64,000 bases of DNA from Galaxea fascicularis (GCA_948470475.1 OX419339.1:11589863-11653862), one strand, 5' to 3'; numbered from the stretch's first letter, positions 1 through 30,997 are shown. Translations and numbers: made by a program. The notes: generated by a model from the sequence alone, not told the origin.

Positions 1-814
1 AAGGATGACCGAGGAGTTGATCCAGGCACGAACCCAGAACAACACCAGCTAGTGGCCAGAGCGGGATTTGAACCCGGGTCACTGCACTGAAATCCAGCGC
101 CCTAAACCAATCAGCCATCCTGTTACAAGTATCCCAGTGGCTAGCGGTTCTCAAATTTTACCAGCCCAATTCAAGTTTCTAGTAGTCCTGGGCTAGTGGA
201 CCACTGCACTTATTACAAATGATCCTGTGTAACAAAAGAAAGCATAATAAGACGAAACACACAAACCTTTCTGTAACACAACACATTTTTCTAGTTTTCC
301 ATTCAAAAACTTGACTGTTACTAGCGTTTCATCAGGAGCATTCGACGGACTAAAACTACATCTAAAAACGTGTGAAGTGTCAAGGAAAGGCGTTTGAATG
401 ACAATTGAGCACGGATTCTAATGATAAGAATACCAACAAGGTTTAGGCAACATCACACCAAAAGCGTGGAAAACAGGGAATGAGTTGTACAATTTCTGTT
501 ATTCCAATATTATTATTCCAATCTGAATATAAGCAACTTTATTATAATTATCTCTTAGTATGCATGCTGCCACTGGTCAATTTTGCGGGCTTTATTCTAT
601 GGTACAGCCCACCAAATTTGAAAGTTTTTTTTTCCACGTGCCTGATTAAGCTCAGAGATATAATAAAATTTGTAAGTTACGGATCCTCGTTTTTTCTTGT
701 TGATTGATGGCCTGCGCGCTTTGCGCTTGAGCCATAAGTGAACGGGAAAAAACTTGCTCCAAAACTAACAGTACAGACCTCGAACTTGGCTAGTAAAAGG
801 TACAACAGACTAAC
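1..814. other. Left-edge sequence inside or beyond RABGGTA
   Basis: No further RABGGTA exon could be confirmed here, although the gene must continue to the left. The stretch holds a tRNA-like fragment (about 55-121, minus) and otherwise AT-rich sequence without a recognised repeat. Confidence 0.35.
55..121 (-). repeat. tRNA-derived fragment (SINE head or tRNA pseudogene)
   Basis: On the minus strand the sequence has a D-arm-like GGCTGATTGGTTTAGGGCG and a T-arm GACCCGGGTTCAAATCCCG. The acceptor stem does not pair and the anticodon arm is poor, so it is a tRNA relic and not a functional gene. Confidence 0.4.
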
Positions 815-3478
815 AAAGGATATCCAAACTGTGGAGGGGTGGTTGTTGTAGAAAGGGTTGTTCCATTCTCCCGTAACGTCTTGTTCATTCACACAGACAG
901 ACGGATTTTCTTTGGATGCCTTAATTTAAGAACATAAAGGAAGTACACATACAGTAAAATATTATCTCTGCCAGAAATGCTCAACTCATACTTGACAAGG
1001 CATTTTTAATGCCATTTATGGTATAAGATTGCCTGTCCTTAAGAAAACAAGCCTTGCAATATGCTAATTACTTTTTTGAAACCTGAGCAAAGTTTATACC
1101 TCCTACCTAAAGCCAACACTATAATAATTTTATGGCTGTTTTCATTGCTATTCATCCAAAGTCAAAATGAAGAATTACTGACAATGACTTTAATAATACT
1201 TCCCACAATTAGAGACTCTATCATGGGCAAGGAGTCTTCCTCCCATTGTGTTGAAAGTGGACTGAGCATGGGGGACCACAGCTGCATACATGCTGATTAC
1301 CCCCCTAAAGTTTCAGCTTGTATTGCATGTACTGAAACACTTAAGTTAAAGGAGAAATTATTGCATTTTATTTGGGTACATAAGAAAGGCTTGAGGACCT
1401 CCTTATTTGCAAGGTACTCTCTTCTCAATTTCTTTCTTTGCATCTTCTGAGGCCCATGAAAATATTACTAAGAAGTGGTAATTCTATTAAATTAACACTG
1501 GCAAGGAATGGCCTTTCTTAGGATTTAAGTATTAATTGATAACTAACCTGGATTGGTTGGGTAAACTGAACAATGATTGTCGCCACAGCATCAACACACC
1601 TCACATACAAACATGAAATGTCAATAAGTGGTCTGGCTGAAAGAGAGAAAAACAGTCTACAGTGTTTAAGCTGAGATCTTGGTGTCAATTAGCCAAAAAA
1701 AAAGAGGCTACTAACAGCCACTGACAACTGTAGCATCAATTAGATCAAGATTAATCAAGTTATATTTATGGAAGGGACTGGGGGAAGGAGGTTATTCAAA
1801 AGATGCGATACAATGCTATCACTTACCTCGTCCAAGTAGCCATCTGTGATAAAACCAAGCACTTTGATCGTAGGGATCAGTGAAGAATGCGTTTTGAGCA
1901 AGATCAAATTCTGAAGAAGAAATTACCAGGAAGACAGCCATTTAGGTCACCTAACAACACAACATCCTCCACAGTGATTATGAGGGAGAAAATAAGGGAA
2001 TATGAATCACAAACTCGAAAGGAGTGGCTTGGACTTACTAATTGGCACATCTTTTCCTAGTGGAATTTGCCATTAATTATTATTTTGCCAATAAACAGGG
2101 GAATTTATTGTTTGTTTGTGCTATTCACCAATATGCTTGTGTGAAATTAATGCCAGTAGAAAAAAATCATTGTGGAACTCAACTTTAAAACCTTGCTAAT
2201 GCAAATATGCTTGCTATAATATGGAAAGGATATTCAAGTGTTAGATTCTGGGCCTAACGTTCAATTTAATGACCAGGAAATTCACAGCTCAAAAAAATTA
2301 TCAATTTGTCCTGGATCACTACAGAACAGAACATACCTATTGTTTTAACAATGATCAATTGGTATTTTAGAACAGTCATTCAAGCTACCTTTCATAAGTG
2401 CACCCTCCTCTACTCTTTCAAGATCACCACTCTCATCAGGATGGATCAATGGTAAGAGTTTGCTACGATAATGCCAGGAGGAGTAGTTAGAAAAGTTCTC
2501 TTTGATCTTTTCTGTGCTAAAGTTGAATTCATCCTCTGCTGATATGTTAGCTTTCTTCACTGTGTATCTTCTGTAATCCCAGCAATGAACTACAGAACAA
2601 ACACATCACTGTCAGTACTGTATGGTTGGTTCACTTGGTTCCATTGATTCGACTGATCACAAAATCATTTAACAAAAATGAGCTGTGAGGTGTGTGTTCA
2701 GAAGGAAATTTTAGAAAAATAGATTGGTAAACAATGCTCCGTACAAATTTCTACATTCAAGTTAATTCTCAGTTCTTGCTGCCAGAAAATTAATTAAAGA
2801 GGTTTGCTTATTAATACTGTTTGGTATGGTTCAGGGGTGTCTGTTCTAAGTCAGTAAACCAGCTTTCCAGTAAGATTCATTGGTAGTAAAATATTAATAT
2901 TAGTACGTACTGTATGTAATGCATTCAGCGGAGTCCCAGTCAATTCTGGGGTTATGTCTGTAAATGGTGTCCATGCAGCAATATTATTGTTGATGTCACC
3001 ATTTCTCATCACTCATCAGTGTTTGAAGTTAGTCTTGCGTTCAAATTTCTGTTCCATTGCACAGATCCTACAGCTGTACAACATCTAGTCTCCCTCACAG
3101 CTGTTTTTAGTGTCATCAAGGAATGCTCCTCCCCACAGAAAACCGCTGCGAGGGAGACCATACAACATCCGTGTTGCTCACAAACCCATCACCATTTTAT
3201 GACAACTACTGAGTGATGAACATGGAGAAAGACAAACCAAATACAGACAAGGACCAGTTTACAAGATCAAATGCTGTGATTGCCAGGCCACCTATATCGG
3301 TGAAACTGGCAGAAGTTGGACCATTATGAACATCACAACCTCTTTGACCAACCACATCAGTCACCAGAGAATGTAAATCACTTGACTCTGATGATGACTT
3401 CTGCTCAGGTTGTTGAAACATCAGTCAATGTCAACTTAATCCTTTCACTCCCGATAGTGCCAAATGGCACTTATAGAA

Positions 3479-3509
<31 letters not shown>

Positions 3510-6500
3510 TGTCAATGGAGAACCCCTTGGGAGTGAAAGGGTTAAACAGTCCTTCTCAGGACTTCACTCACCCAGACAATCAAACTTCATGCACTTAGTT
3601 TCATTGATATAACCAATAAATCTAAGCTTAATAAGTTAACAAATTTATTGTTAAATCAAAATTCTTAAGAAATGGAGATGTAATCAAGACATTTAAAAAA
3701 TTGTGATTGGAGTGAAAATGACTCAACATACAGTTTCTTTCATCATATGACAGGAACAGATTACAGAGCCGCAGTTCTTCTTTCCAGTTTGGTTGAGGCA
3801 TAAACTCCATAACCCACTGTCTGTGATGCCAGATGCTGTATGATTTGGGGTTCACTTGAAGACAGTTCCTAAGAAATGACAACTCTTTCTGGCACAGTCC
3901 TTGCAATAAATCTGGTGGACTTCAAACACATCACAAATTTGAAAAAATGGATAAAAACTCATCCACTCATAAGGTCTAGATGATTTTATCATTGAGACAG
4001 ACCACTGATATTAATTTATCATGCGAAGGAAAAAAACAAATACCGGTAATTTATGTTTCATTCCAAGCGGACAACTTACACAGAGTCTGCAAAAATAAAG
4101 GATTGATAGAGGGCACCTTCCTGACACTAGACACCCACTCCACAACCCTCTAGAAGTTATAGTCTAGCTAAAAACTTTGAGAAACTTCCGGCTACCCCTA
4201 CGAATTTTCAGTGACCTTCAGCGGCTAAAGGAGTTATATTAATTGCACATTTACAGCAAAGGTAGCTTCTTGATTTGAAAACTGATACATGAGTAGTATA
4301 GTTCTAAAACAATATTATAAATATTATTATTCTAGTGCTTTTTTCTACCTCAGATTTACTTGCCTAGATGATTCCCCAACCCTTCTCTTGCTCCTATACC
4401 TACAGTATCACTCAGCTTTGGTTTTAGTTATAATAAAACAAGAAAACTGTTTAATAGAGTGGTAGAAACAAACTTTACAAACAAATACAGCATTTCAATA
4501 TGGCTTCTTATGGTCAACGAGCTTTTCGCTACGCCGGACCGGACCTCTGGAATACCATACCAGAACATATAAAAAACTCTAAATCAGTGAACGACTTTAA
4601 AAAAAATTTAAAAACCTATTTTTTTTCAATTAGCATTTAAATAAGTATGATAGGAACATCTGTCAGTCCATATGATTAGAACAGTATAGGTAGTATATTT
4701 TTTTTTATTTATATACATATTTATATATATATATTTTCGTATACATATACATTTTTTATCTTATTGTAAGCGCATTGAGATTTTTAAATGCGCCTATAAG
4801 AACTTTCTTTATTATTATTATTATTAATAAAGCCAGTCCTGATACTACACAATTGATTCCAATGACAATTTGACACAAGTGGCACCCCATGATGCCCAAG
4901 TGTGCATTCAAGTAAAATTTTGTGGCTGCAACATTGAGCCAGGAACAACTTGGTCTTTAACACATACTTTTCATCTTTCATCTGCAGAAAAATTTCTCTT
5001 CTAAAGTTCCACAAGGTAGAAAAGTCTGGGTTAGCACCAAGCACTTGTTCTGACAAGGAAAGGGATTCCTTGTCCAATTCCCCATTCTTTCTCTGGAACA
5101 AAGAATAGGAGAACATAGGAGAACTAAACAGTACATTAATGTCGATAATCAAGAGAAAAGTCAGATGCTCAGTGAATACATAATAAACAGTACTCTTCTC
5201 CAACAGCCATTCCAGGATAACTGTCGTGAATAATTTTATAAGAGATGTTAAACAATCAATCACAGCTCCATTAAAGTGTATTCAAGCAACTATTAGTCAG
5301 TGTTTCACAATGATTACAGAATGTCAGCCATGAACAAGAACCAAAACATTATGTTTCTCATGAGGGCTCCACGAGTATGACGTAAGAGAGATCACTAACT
5401 GCATTGGCAATGATCACAAACAAAATGTAATGCTCCACGATTATTATTCTGAAGTCTCATTGACAATGACTGGGAGGAGAGTGGGGGGGGGGATACTCCT
5501 TATAATGGCCTATAAAGCTCTGCCCTGAAAGGGGTCCCTTTCCAGGCTTCAAGAATATGAAAGGAGCTCTAGCACTTTCATAAGTCGAAGTATATGAAAG
5601 AGTAGGGGAAAACTATCATTTAGGTATTTGAAAGGGCATTTTATTAAAATATTTCAAACACACATACCTTGTGATTGTACTATTTCAATTTATTGAATGC
5701 TACATGAAAATGACAAGAAGACTCCTTGTTTGAGCAATTTATTCACAAGACAGGCCAGTTAGAGTAGTTAGAAATTAAACTAAAATGGTATATAAAAGGG
5801 TAAGTGGTTGGACCTCAGGCTCCTCTTGGAAGGAGGGCAGTCATTAAAATAATTATCTAACACTTTAGAGTGTTTTTTTGCAATATTCAAACATGACTAC
5901 CAGAAGCTAGTCAAGACCAGTTAACCATGAAATAACGAGATGGAGTACACCAGTTCAAAGGACTACTCTTGCAAGTATTGCTAGATGATATGTTCATCTT
6001 CCTTCACACTGAAGGTTATTCTTAAAGATATATAAACTGACTCTCTTAAAAACTGGAAGAAGCAGCCCCTCAAAATACAGCTGTAAACTCTTCTTCATAC
6101 ATGTAACAGCTAGCTGGCAAGTAAGTAATATATAGTTGTGAGTTTAAAAAATGAAATAGCTTTTCTCGTGTCCAGAGGATGTTAGGAATACCTTTTCATA
6201 GATACGACTGGTGGTTTCATTATAAATCTTCAGTTTCTTCTCTCTTTCTTTTCTTTTTGCCTCAGCTTGTTCAGCTGTGGTGCGCACTTTGATCCGTCCA
6301 TGCTGTAACAGTGATAAAATGAGCAACTCAGCAGAACTTAACATGAGTCAGATTTAAAAATCATTTATTTTGCCAGTTTAGCATGTCAGTTCTTTGTAGT
6401 GCTATATAACGTACAAATGCATTATAACCACTGAGAACTTCATTAATAAGAGGAAAGCCTCCATAGCAACCAAAGATTGCCAGAATTTTTCAAGTCTGTG

Positions 6501-6966
6501 TGCATAATCCATTGTTTTACTTTATTATTCAGATCGTTTCACAACAAGCATGAATGGCAGTTAAGGAGAATGTGTCTGTTTATCAAATCAATAGTCTTAA
6601 AAATACGAAGCATGTATTCATTCTTGGATCTAATTTATATATATATATATATATATAATTCTTATTTTATATAATTTATTGTTATGCTTTTTTTTATTAA
6701 ACTCAGTCTTCATGTTTTGAAATCTAGCTACGGGTGTATACAATTGTTTATATAATTTCATTAAATTGTAATTTATTTCATTATACACTGACACTGCAGC
6801 CAATCGCTGTCGATCTTGCAAAGGGTGAAAAAGTTCATTGATCCTATGTGGCTTTTCTCTTTGAACCGAGATTCTGTGAACTTAGCAGAAACATATTTTA
6901 GATTTAATTAAAAAGCTCAGTAATGCCACAACTTGTTTTTGTTTTTTAAAGGCTTGAGCTTACCAT
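815..6966 (-). CDS. RABGGTA: Rab geranylgeranyltransferase alpha subunit, N-terminal part (left end off window)
   Basis: Catalytic alpha subunit of Rab GGTase II, which with the beta subunit and REP attaches geranylgeranyl groups to Rab C-terminal cysteines in the cytosol. Exons on the minus strand, 5' to 3': 6964-6966 (the ATG alone), 6192-6302, 4968-5092, 3732-3919, 2389-2589, 1827-1910, 1548-1636, 815-919. All junctions are GT..AG and the phases join into 302 codons. Prenyltransferase-alpha helical repeats are visible: [54 protein letters not shown] and [19 protein letters not shown], in the order of the human protein. The last exon (VTGEWNNPF...HPSTVW) resembles the start of the Ig-like insert domain and is slightly less certain. 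The C-terminal leucine-rich repeats expected for an animal protein of about 567 residues lie left of base 1. Introns hold a Penelope fragment, a TTAA-flanked MITE and a LINE 3' fragment. The start faces SLC66A2 across 427 bp. Confidence 0.93.
3259..3390 (+). pseudogene. Penelope-like element fragment, GIY-YIG endonuclease
   Basis: One frame reads [20 protein letters not shown], the paired cysteines and Y-I-G-E-T core of the GIY-YIG nuclease found at the C-terminus of Penelope-like retroelements. The frame soon breaks and no reverse transcriptase is adjacent. It lies in RABGGTA intron 4, opposite to the gene. Confidence 0.7.
3436..3545. mobile_element. Short MITE flanked by TTAA
   Basis: A unit of about 100 bp begins TTAA-TCCTTTCACTCCC and ends GGGAGTGAAAGG-GTTAA. 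The inverted ends of about 13 bp sit just inside TTAA on both sides, as in piggyBac-type insertions. It is non-coding and non-autonomous. Confidence 0.6.
4440..4830 (+). pseudogene. LINE 3'-end fragment
   Basis: From about 4500 one frame reads [20 protein letters not shown], then [20 protein letters not shown] to a stop. The [12 protein letters not shown] signature is typical of the C-terminus of CR1/L2/jockey-type LINE proteins. An AT-rich 3' end with an ATT microsatellite follows. It lies in RABGGTA intron 3. Confidence 0.6.
6639..6658. repeat. (TA)n microsatellite
   Basis: About ten TA dinucleotides lie in RABGGTA intron 1. Confidence 0.8.
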
Positions 6967-11972
<5,006 letters not shown>

Positions 11973-12807
11973 CTGTTGATACCCTACAAAATGTGGCCAC
12001 TGGGAGCCACAGACTAAATATACATGTACCGGTATAATATATGATTAATTTTAGCTGTAAATATATTTATAGATGAGAAAACCACTGTTGTGATGTTCAT
12101 CTAGTAGAATGGTATTGTTTTCCAGGACTTTTACGTACAGTTCCAAATTTTTGAAATCCTAGCATAAAAATAATTATGTACTTTGGTAATTCATGGGATC
12201 CTGTTGGTCATGTGATTTTGCTCTGGAGTCTCTTCACTGAATTCTGCCTGTCTACTGTTAATCAAACCTGAGCAAAGTTATTTTCAAAGTGTGAAAAACT
12301 TTAACAGTAACACTATTGATTAAAGAGTGGTCAGCATTCCATATGTGAAAACGTGTTGGCAAATGATTTTGTGTGTCTCGAATGTCTTTAGTTGGTTGAT
12401 CCATTAACTTGCAAAACAACAGGGCATAAATTATAATAATAATTATTATGCCATATTATTATACATTGTGTTGGGAAAGTTGAGCACCATAGATTGTTTA
12501 CACACTTTTCCATGACAGAAAAATAACGAACTTCAAATTCACAGTAACTAATAATTTGTACTTTTTGGGGTGCAGTCAGTCAACAACTGACTGGAAAAGA
12601 AGTGTGATAGCCTGGGATCAAGAGTTGCTGTGTTGGGCATGTTCAAATGATTGTGGGATTGTTTGGGGGGTGGGTGGGGGAGGGGGAAGGGGGGACAATC
12701 TAGAAAATGCCAAAATGTGTAAGCTACTGAATGCCTTTGTGCACAAATAAATTGAGAATCTCCTAGGCCTCAGATTCAATTTTTTCACATTACATCTATC
12801 AAAAGAG

Positions 12808-13216
12808 TACCCTGGGTGCCAGAGGTTATTTGTTTTCATTTGGTTGCGGGAAATTACGCGGCACAAAGCGCCAAAAGGAAAAAAAATAACCTCTGGTCAC
12901 ATGAATAATGAACCTCATTACCTTGCTGTGCTGTCGCCTGGGAAACCACGCTTTTACTAAGCCAATCGTAGCTCTTGTTTCATGTCGGCTGGGAAACCAC
13001 GCTTTTCATAAGCCAATCACAATTGTTGTTTTCTTTGAAAAACCAATCAATGAACTAGTTCAAATTCTGAACTAATTTGTCACATGGAAATGAGGTTGCA
13101 TACTCCTGTGACCAGAGGTTATTTTTTTCTCCTCGGCGCTTTGCGCTTCGTTAACATGGCTTCGCCGCGAACCATCAGTATCGATAAGAAAAAAATATCC
13201 TCTGGAACCCAGGGTA
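12808..13216. mobile_element. Inverted-repeat transposon with 9-bp target duplication
   Basis: The left end TACCCTGGGTGCCAGAGG is mirrored by CCTCTGGAACCCAGGGTA at the right. The direct repeat TCAAAAGAG (12799-12807 and 13217-13225) flanks it exactly. Inside, CTGGGAAACCACGCTTTT occurs twice and a second CCAGAGGTTATTTTT pair points inward, so the structure is nested or duplicated. It has no transposase frame. A 9-bp duplication would fit a Mutator-like origin, but that is inference. Confidence 0.8.
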
Positions 13217-13393
13217 TCAAAAGAGCAAAGTCTTCCTCTATTTTCCTTTAGGCCTTTATGTCTTCAACGAAATAATAATCCCACAGTCTCACCCATGGCT
13301 GCTCTCAATCCCAGTATTACAGTGACAATTCAACTGTAAAACCTCTGAAACAGAACGCCTCCAAATGGCAGAGTCAAAAAGTTGTTCTTTCAG

Positions 13394-13648
13394 TTTAATG
13401 ACGATCACCTGAACAAGTACTCAGACATTCACCTCCCGAAACTGGAAAGTGGTATGCCTGTGGTACAGCAGAAGGCCCTTAGAAGTCTGGGCACGAACAG
13501 TACAGTCAGTTTGACGACCGAGAGGCGACCGAGCGGAAACACGCGCTTGCCAATTCTAAGGTTTGTAGACGAAAATGTGATAAAATTGCATCAAAGTAAA
13601 CGTCCAAGTGTAAATACCGAACGCAAGATGTTAGCAGAACGAATATGA
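13394..13648 (+). CDS. Unrecognised open frame, possible 3'-terminal exon
   Basis: I do not recognise this product. An open frame of about 84 codons ends in TGA at 13646-13648 and is preceded by a good acceptor (GTTGTTCTTTCAG ending at 13393). The translation starts FNDDHLNKYSDIHLPK and ends KRPSVNTERKMLAERI; it is basic and low in hydrophobic segments. No upstream coding exon that would splice into it could be identified between SLC66A2 and this point. A second open stretch in another frame just upstream (about 13285-13390) could mean a frameshifted pseudogene instead. It lies 196 bp before the KARS1 start codon, so it could also be 5'-UTR or chance. Confidence 0.25.
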   Translation, partial: FNDDHLNKYSDIHLPKLESGMPVVQQKALRSLGTNSTVSLTTERRPSGNTRLPILRFVDENVIKLHQSKRPSVNTERKMLAERI

Positions 13649-13844
13649 TCGCAATGGAGACTAATAATCTACTGAAGGAAAGCCTTGGAAACTCCGGGAT
13701 TCCCGAGATAGACTTCCCATCACGAGCATGTTTTCGCGGGTAATTTTTGCACGGACTACGCGTGCGCTTTGGCGGTTTTCCCCTTGGTTGACCAATAAGA
13801 ACTCACTATTCAGAAGTCACGAGGGTTTTCTTTCGTGTTCAAAT

Positions 13845-28407
<14,563 letters not shown>

Positions 28408-28842
28408 AGTGGTCATACCAATTCACGCACAGAGGAAAAAATTAATGAAAATAAAAATAATCCTGTTAGCTATGTATTCATATTATTGTCTAGAATATTT
28501 TCTCTATGAAAAAAATTGTTTTATGCGATGCAGTAACGAACTTAAAGGAACCATGGCTATTCAAACGTTTCGTTACTCTTTTGGGCCATCTTATTGGCAC
28601 CAATATTATTTTTCGTTCTGCTTTCTCCATTTACCCCCAACGAATTGGTGCAGAAAGTTCGTTTTGTCATGCATCATCATTTCTGTAACTAAACAGTTAT
28701 GTCAGGCTCTCACTAGCTAGGTCATCATTTCGTCTTATATCAGTGCGGATTGTTAAAAGCCCAGGCCTTCCATTACTTAATTTGAAGAGCTCTTTACGAG
28801 GCATATTTGGAACGGTTTGGTTACTATGAATGATGTATATGA

Positions 28843-28848
28843 AATAAA
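28843..28848 (+). promoter_or_regulatory. Candidate KARS1 polyadenylation signal
   Basis: An AATAAA hexamer lies 435 bp after the KARS1 stop, on the same strand and before the first downstream repeat. It is the best placed signal I see. Assignment is by position only. Confidence 0.4.
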
Positions 28849-28892
28849 TCATATATGAACTGTGGAAATGAAATCAAATGAAGAATGACCCT

Positions 28893-29275
28893 CGCAGTTG
28901 TGAACGCAATTTAAGCAATTGCGTAAAGAAGCCTGAACATACTTCAGGACTTCAACGGGGTCTTCTCTTTTGCCGGACCCGACTTCCGGCGACGGCTCCA
29001 GTCCAGTCGACTCGGATCGACGGGCCGACTCGAGTCGATCGGATGCAGTCGATCAGTCGGGTTTTTCTGCCCTCCCCATGCGTGTCTTTCGTGCGACCTG
29101 GCTTTGGGTGACACGACCCGTATTAGCCAAGACGGGCTAACTCGACCCGACTCGGATCGTCTAGGATATAGGTGATCCGACTCAGATTGGGTGTATTGGA
29201 CATGCATGTTGAAGTCCTGAATGTTTTTTAGGCTTCTTCACGCATTTCACAGCTGTAATGATCATTCTTCGTTTG
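28893..29275. repeat. Inverted pair of SINE tails flanking a GC-rich block
   Basis: GCAATTGCGTAAAGAAGCCT at about 28917 is mirrored by AGGCTTCTTCACGCATTTCA at about 29232, both being the SINE tail also seen at 39120. The roughly 250 bp between (28970-29205) are strikingly CG-rich for this window, with CGACTCGAGTCGATCGGATG-like repeats. This is probably one inverted-repeat element or two opposed SINEs around a foreign insert. Confidence 0.5.
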
Positions 29276-29726
29276 GGTTGATTACTTTAACCCTTTCAAC
29301 CCTGACAGTAGCAGCATGTAATTTCTTCCTTACAGCATCAATGCACGATCATACAGACAGGTCTGACAGCATTTGAAACGCCAAGCTAACCGCACAGGGC
29401 TTATTATCGTTGGGCATATTTTAAGAGGGGCTTGTTTCCGCATTTAACCTACTGTAGTCAGAAGCATGTCCATTATTTCAGGGGTTGTAGGGCTAAGGGT
29501 TCAGCGCGGTTAAATCTAAGTATTTATTGATCTTAGGAATTATTTTGTATCATTAACGGTGTCACTCGAGCACAATGTAAATTGCATTTGAAATAAACAG
29601 GAAATTGATGTCCACAATGTATATTTCACGCGTTTGCAGTTGGATTGTTGTGCTAAGGAATTTGGATTCTTTTTACTTAAAAAAAGCTTTGAAACTAGAA
29701 ACTAACGATATGTATAGGGAAAACGT

Positions 29727-30044
29727 AAAGGGCCCGACAAACGAGGATACATTGTTGCGCGGGACACAAAATGAATGTTGTGTTTCCATGCTGCGCAAAC
29801 GGGGAAACATTTGTTGCGAACACTATTTGTGGCTGCAACAAATGTTGCGCGCGCGGGCAAACGGGGAAACATTTGTCGCCAACAATGCGTCTTCGTTTGC
29901 CAGGGCCCTAAGCTGTAAGGTAAAGGCCTTGGCAAACGAGGACTCATTGTTGCCGACACAAATGTTTCCCCGTTTGCGCAGCATGGAAGCACAACATTCA
30001 TTTTGTGTCCCGCCAAAACACATCGTGAACAACAATGTGTCCTC
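29727..30044. mobile_element. MITE family B, one full and one partial copy
   Basis: The first copy (29727-29909) has inverted ends AAAGGGCCCGACAAACGAGG and CTTCGTTTGCCAGGGCCCT. A second, truncated copy starts at 29922 (AAAGGCCTTGGCAAACGAGG) and runs to about 30044. Shared interior sequences are AAACGGGGAAACATTTGTTG and GGACACAAAATGAATGTTG. A complete relative lies at 58414-58629. Confidence 0.7.
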
Positions 30045-30419
30045 GAGTGATGGCGAACTCTTGCATTTCCTTTCGTTAATATGTACTTTGCAAGCGTAGA
30101 CAAGTGCCAGTAATCCCCCATCCGAACTGTCAACCAGAAAAAAATCTGAGCCCCCTCCCGCCTTGCAAGCAGGCTTCCATGAGTGATGTATCCGGTGATA
30201 TAAAGCAAGTGACGTAAGGTTCAACATCGTGAATAGAGCTTGTTGAACCGTGTGCTTTGGGTCCCATCCACGCGTATACGTTGACGTTCGTAAACGCATT
30301 TTTTTGTGTGCGTTTACGCCTCCCGTCCACACGTTAACGACGTAGACGATCTCTGTTAACGTATATTTTCGAAAACGCCCGCCAGAGTGGACAAATTTCT
30401 TATCGCATAGCAATACACC

Positions 30420-30710
30420 TTTAGGGGCGGACCATTTGACTTTTGAGGGGGGGGAAAGATTTCTCAGTGGCAAGATCTTTTTTTCCCAACTGACCTACAA
30501 GGCAGATTTTTTTTTTTCAGTCGTAAAGCAGCGCAATAATTTTTTTGATTTGCAAGAATTTTTTTTGGCTGCACAATGCATGCATGAATTTTTTTCCTCA
30601 GACCTGGCCATGTATGGATTTTGTTTGGTAGGCTGCAGGAATTTTTTTTTCAAAATCTTCCAAACTTCCCCCCCCCCCCCCCCCTCAAAAGTCAACTGGT
30701 TCGCCCCTTA
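30420..30710. mobile_element. Nested inverted-repeat element with G/C-run ends
   Basis: TTAGGGGCGGACCATTTGAC TTTTGAGGGGGGG at the left is mirrored by CCCCCCTCAAAAGTCAACTG GTTCGCCCCTTA at the right. The interior has many poly-T runs and the right arm has about 17 C in a row. Confidence 0.7.
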
Positions 30711-30867
30711 TCAACTCTCGTGTGGCCAGCACAACTTGTAAACGGTTAGTTTACGCATGCTTGGTCAATATTTCATGGCAATTCTGGTTCCCAGGCGGCC
30801 TCGTTTATCCTTCGGTTTTCGGGGGATCATCGTCTACATGTGGACAGAAAACTTTGTATATTTTACC

Positions 30868-30925
30868 ATAGTTAGTAGAGGGAGACTGGTTTGGAAACCC
30901 GGCAAACCAGTCTCCCTCTACTATG
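30868..30925. repeat. Perfect 23-bp hairpin
   Basis: TAGTAGAGGGAGACTGGTTT is followed after a GGAAACCCGGC loop by AAACCAGTCTCCCTCTACTA. The arms are perfectly complementary, apart from an extra TAG at the left edge. It could fold as an RNA stem if transcribed. Confidence 0.7.
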
Positions 30926-30997
30926 ATTTTACGAACGTAAACGTAGACGTGTGGACAGGGCCTTTAATGGTCAGTAGGGCGGACACGTCACTAGGAC

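Larger units (their letters stand above)
11973..13844. other. Spacer between SLC66A2 and KARS1
   Basis: The spacer contains the SLC66A2 3' UTR, a G-rich run (12662-12692), an inverted-repeat transposon (12808-13216), an unrecognised open frame (13394-13648) and the KARS1 promoter region (about 13650-13844). No other coding sequence was recognised. Confidence 0.5.
30253..30964. mobile_element. Inverted-repeat element with nested insertions
   Basis: The left end CTTTGGGTCCCATCCACGCG plus TTGACGTTCGTAAAC is mirrored by GTTTACGTTCG-type sequence ending GTGTGGACAGGGCCTTT at the right. Inside lie a second inverted-repeat element (30420-30710) and a perfect hairpin (30868-30925). The outer element is therefore the older insertion. 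Confidence 0.65.

Noticed and set aside
1061..1450. 129-codon plus-strand frame
   Set aside because: It lies in a RABGGTA intron, has no recognisable domain and atypical composition.
29605..30473. Several long overlapping open frames on both strands (up to 216 codons)
   Set aside because: They follow the stop-poor sequence of MITE family B and the neighbouring inverted-repeat element, and they show no protein features.
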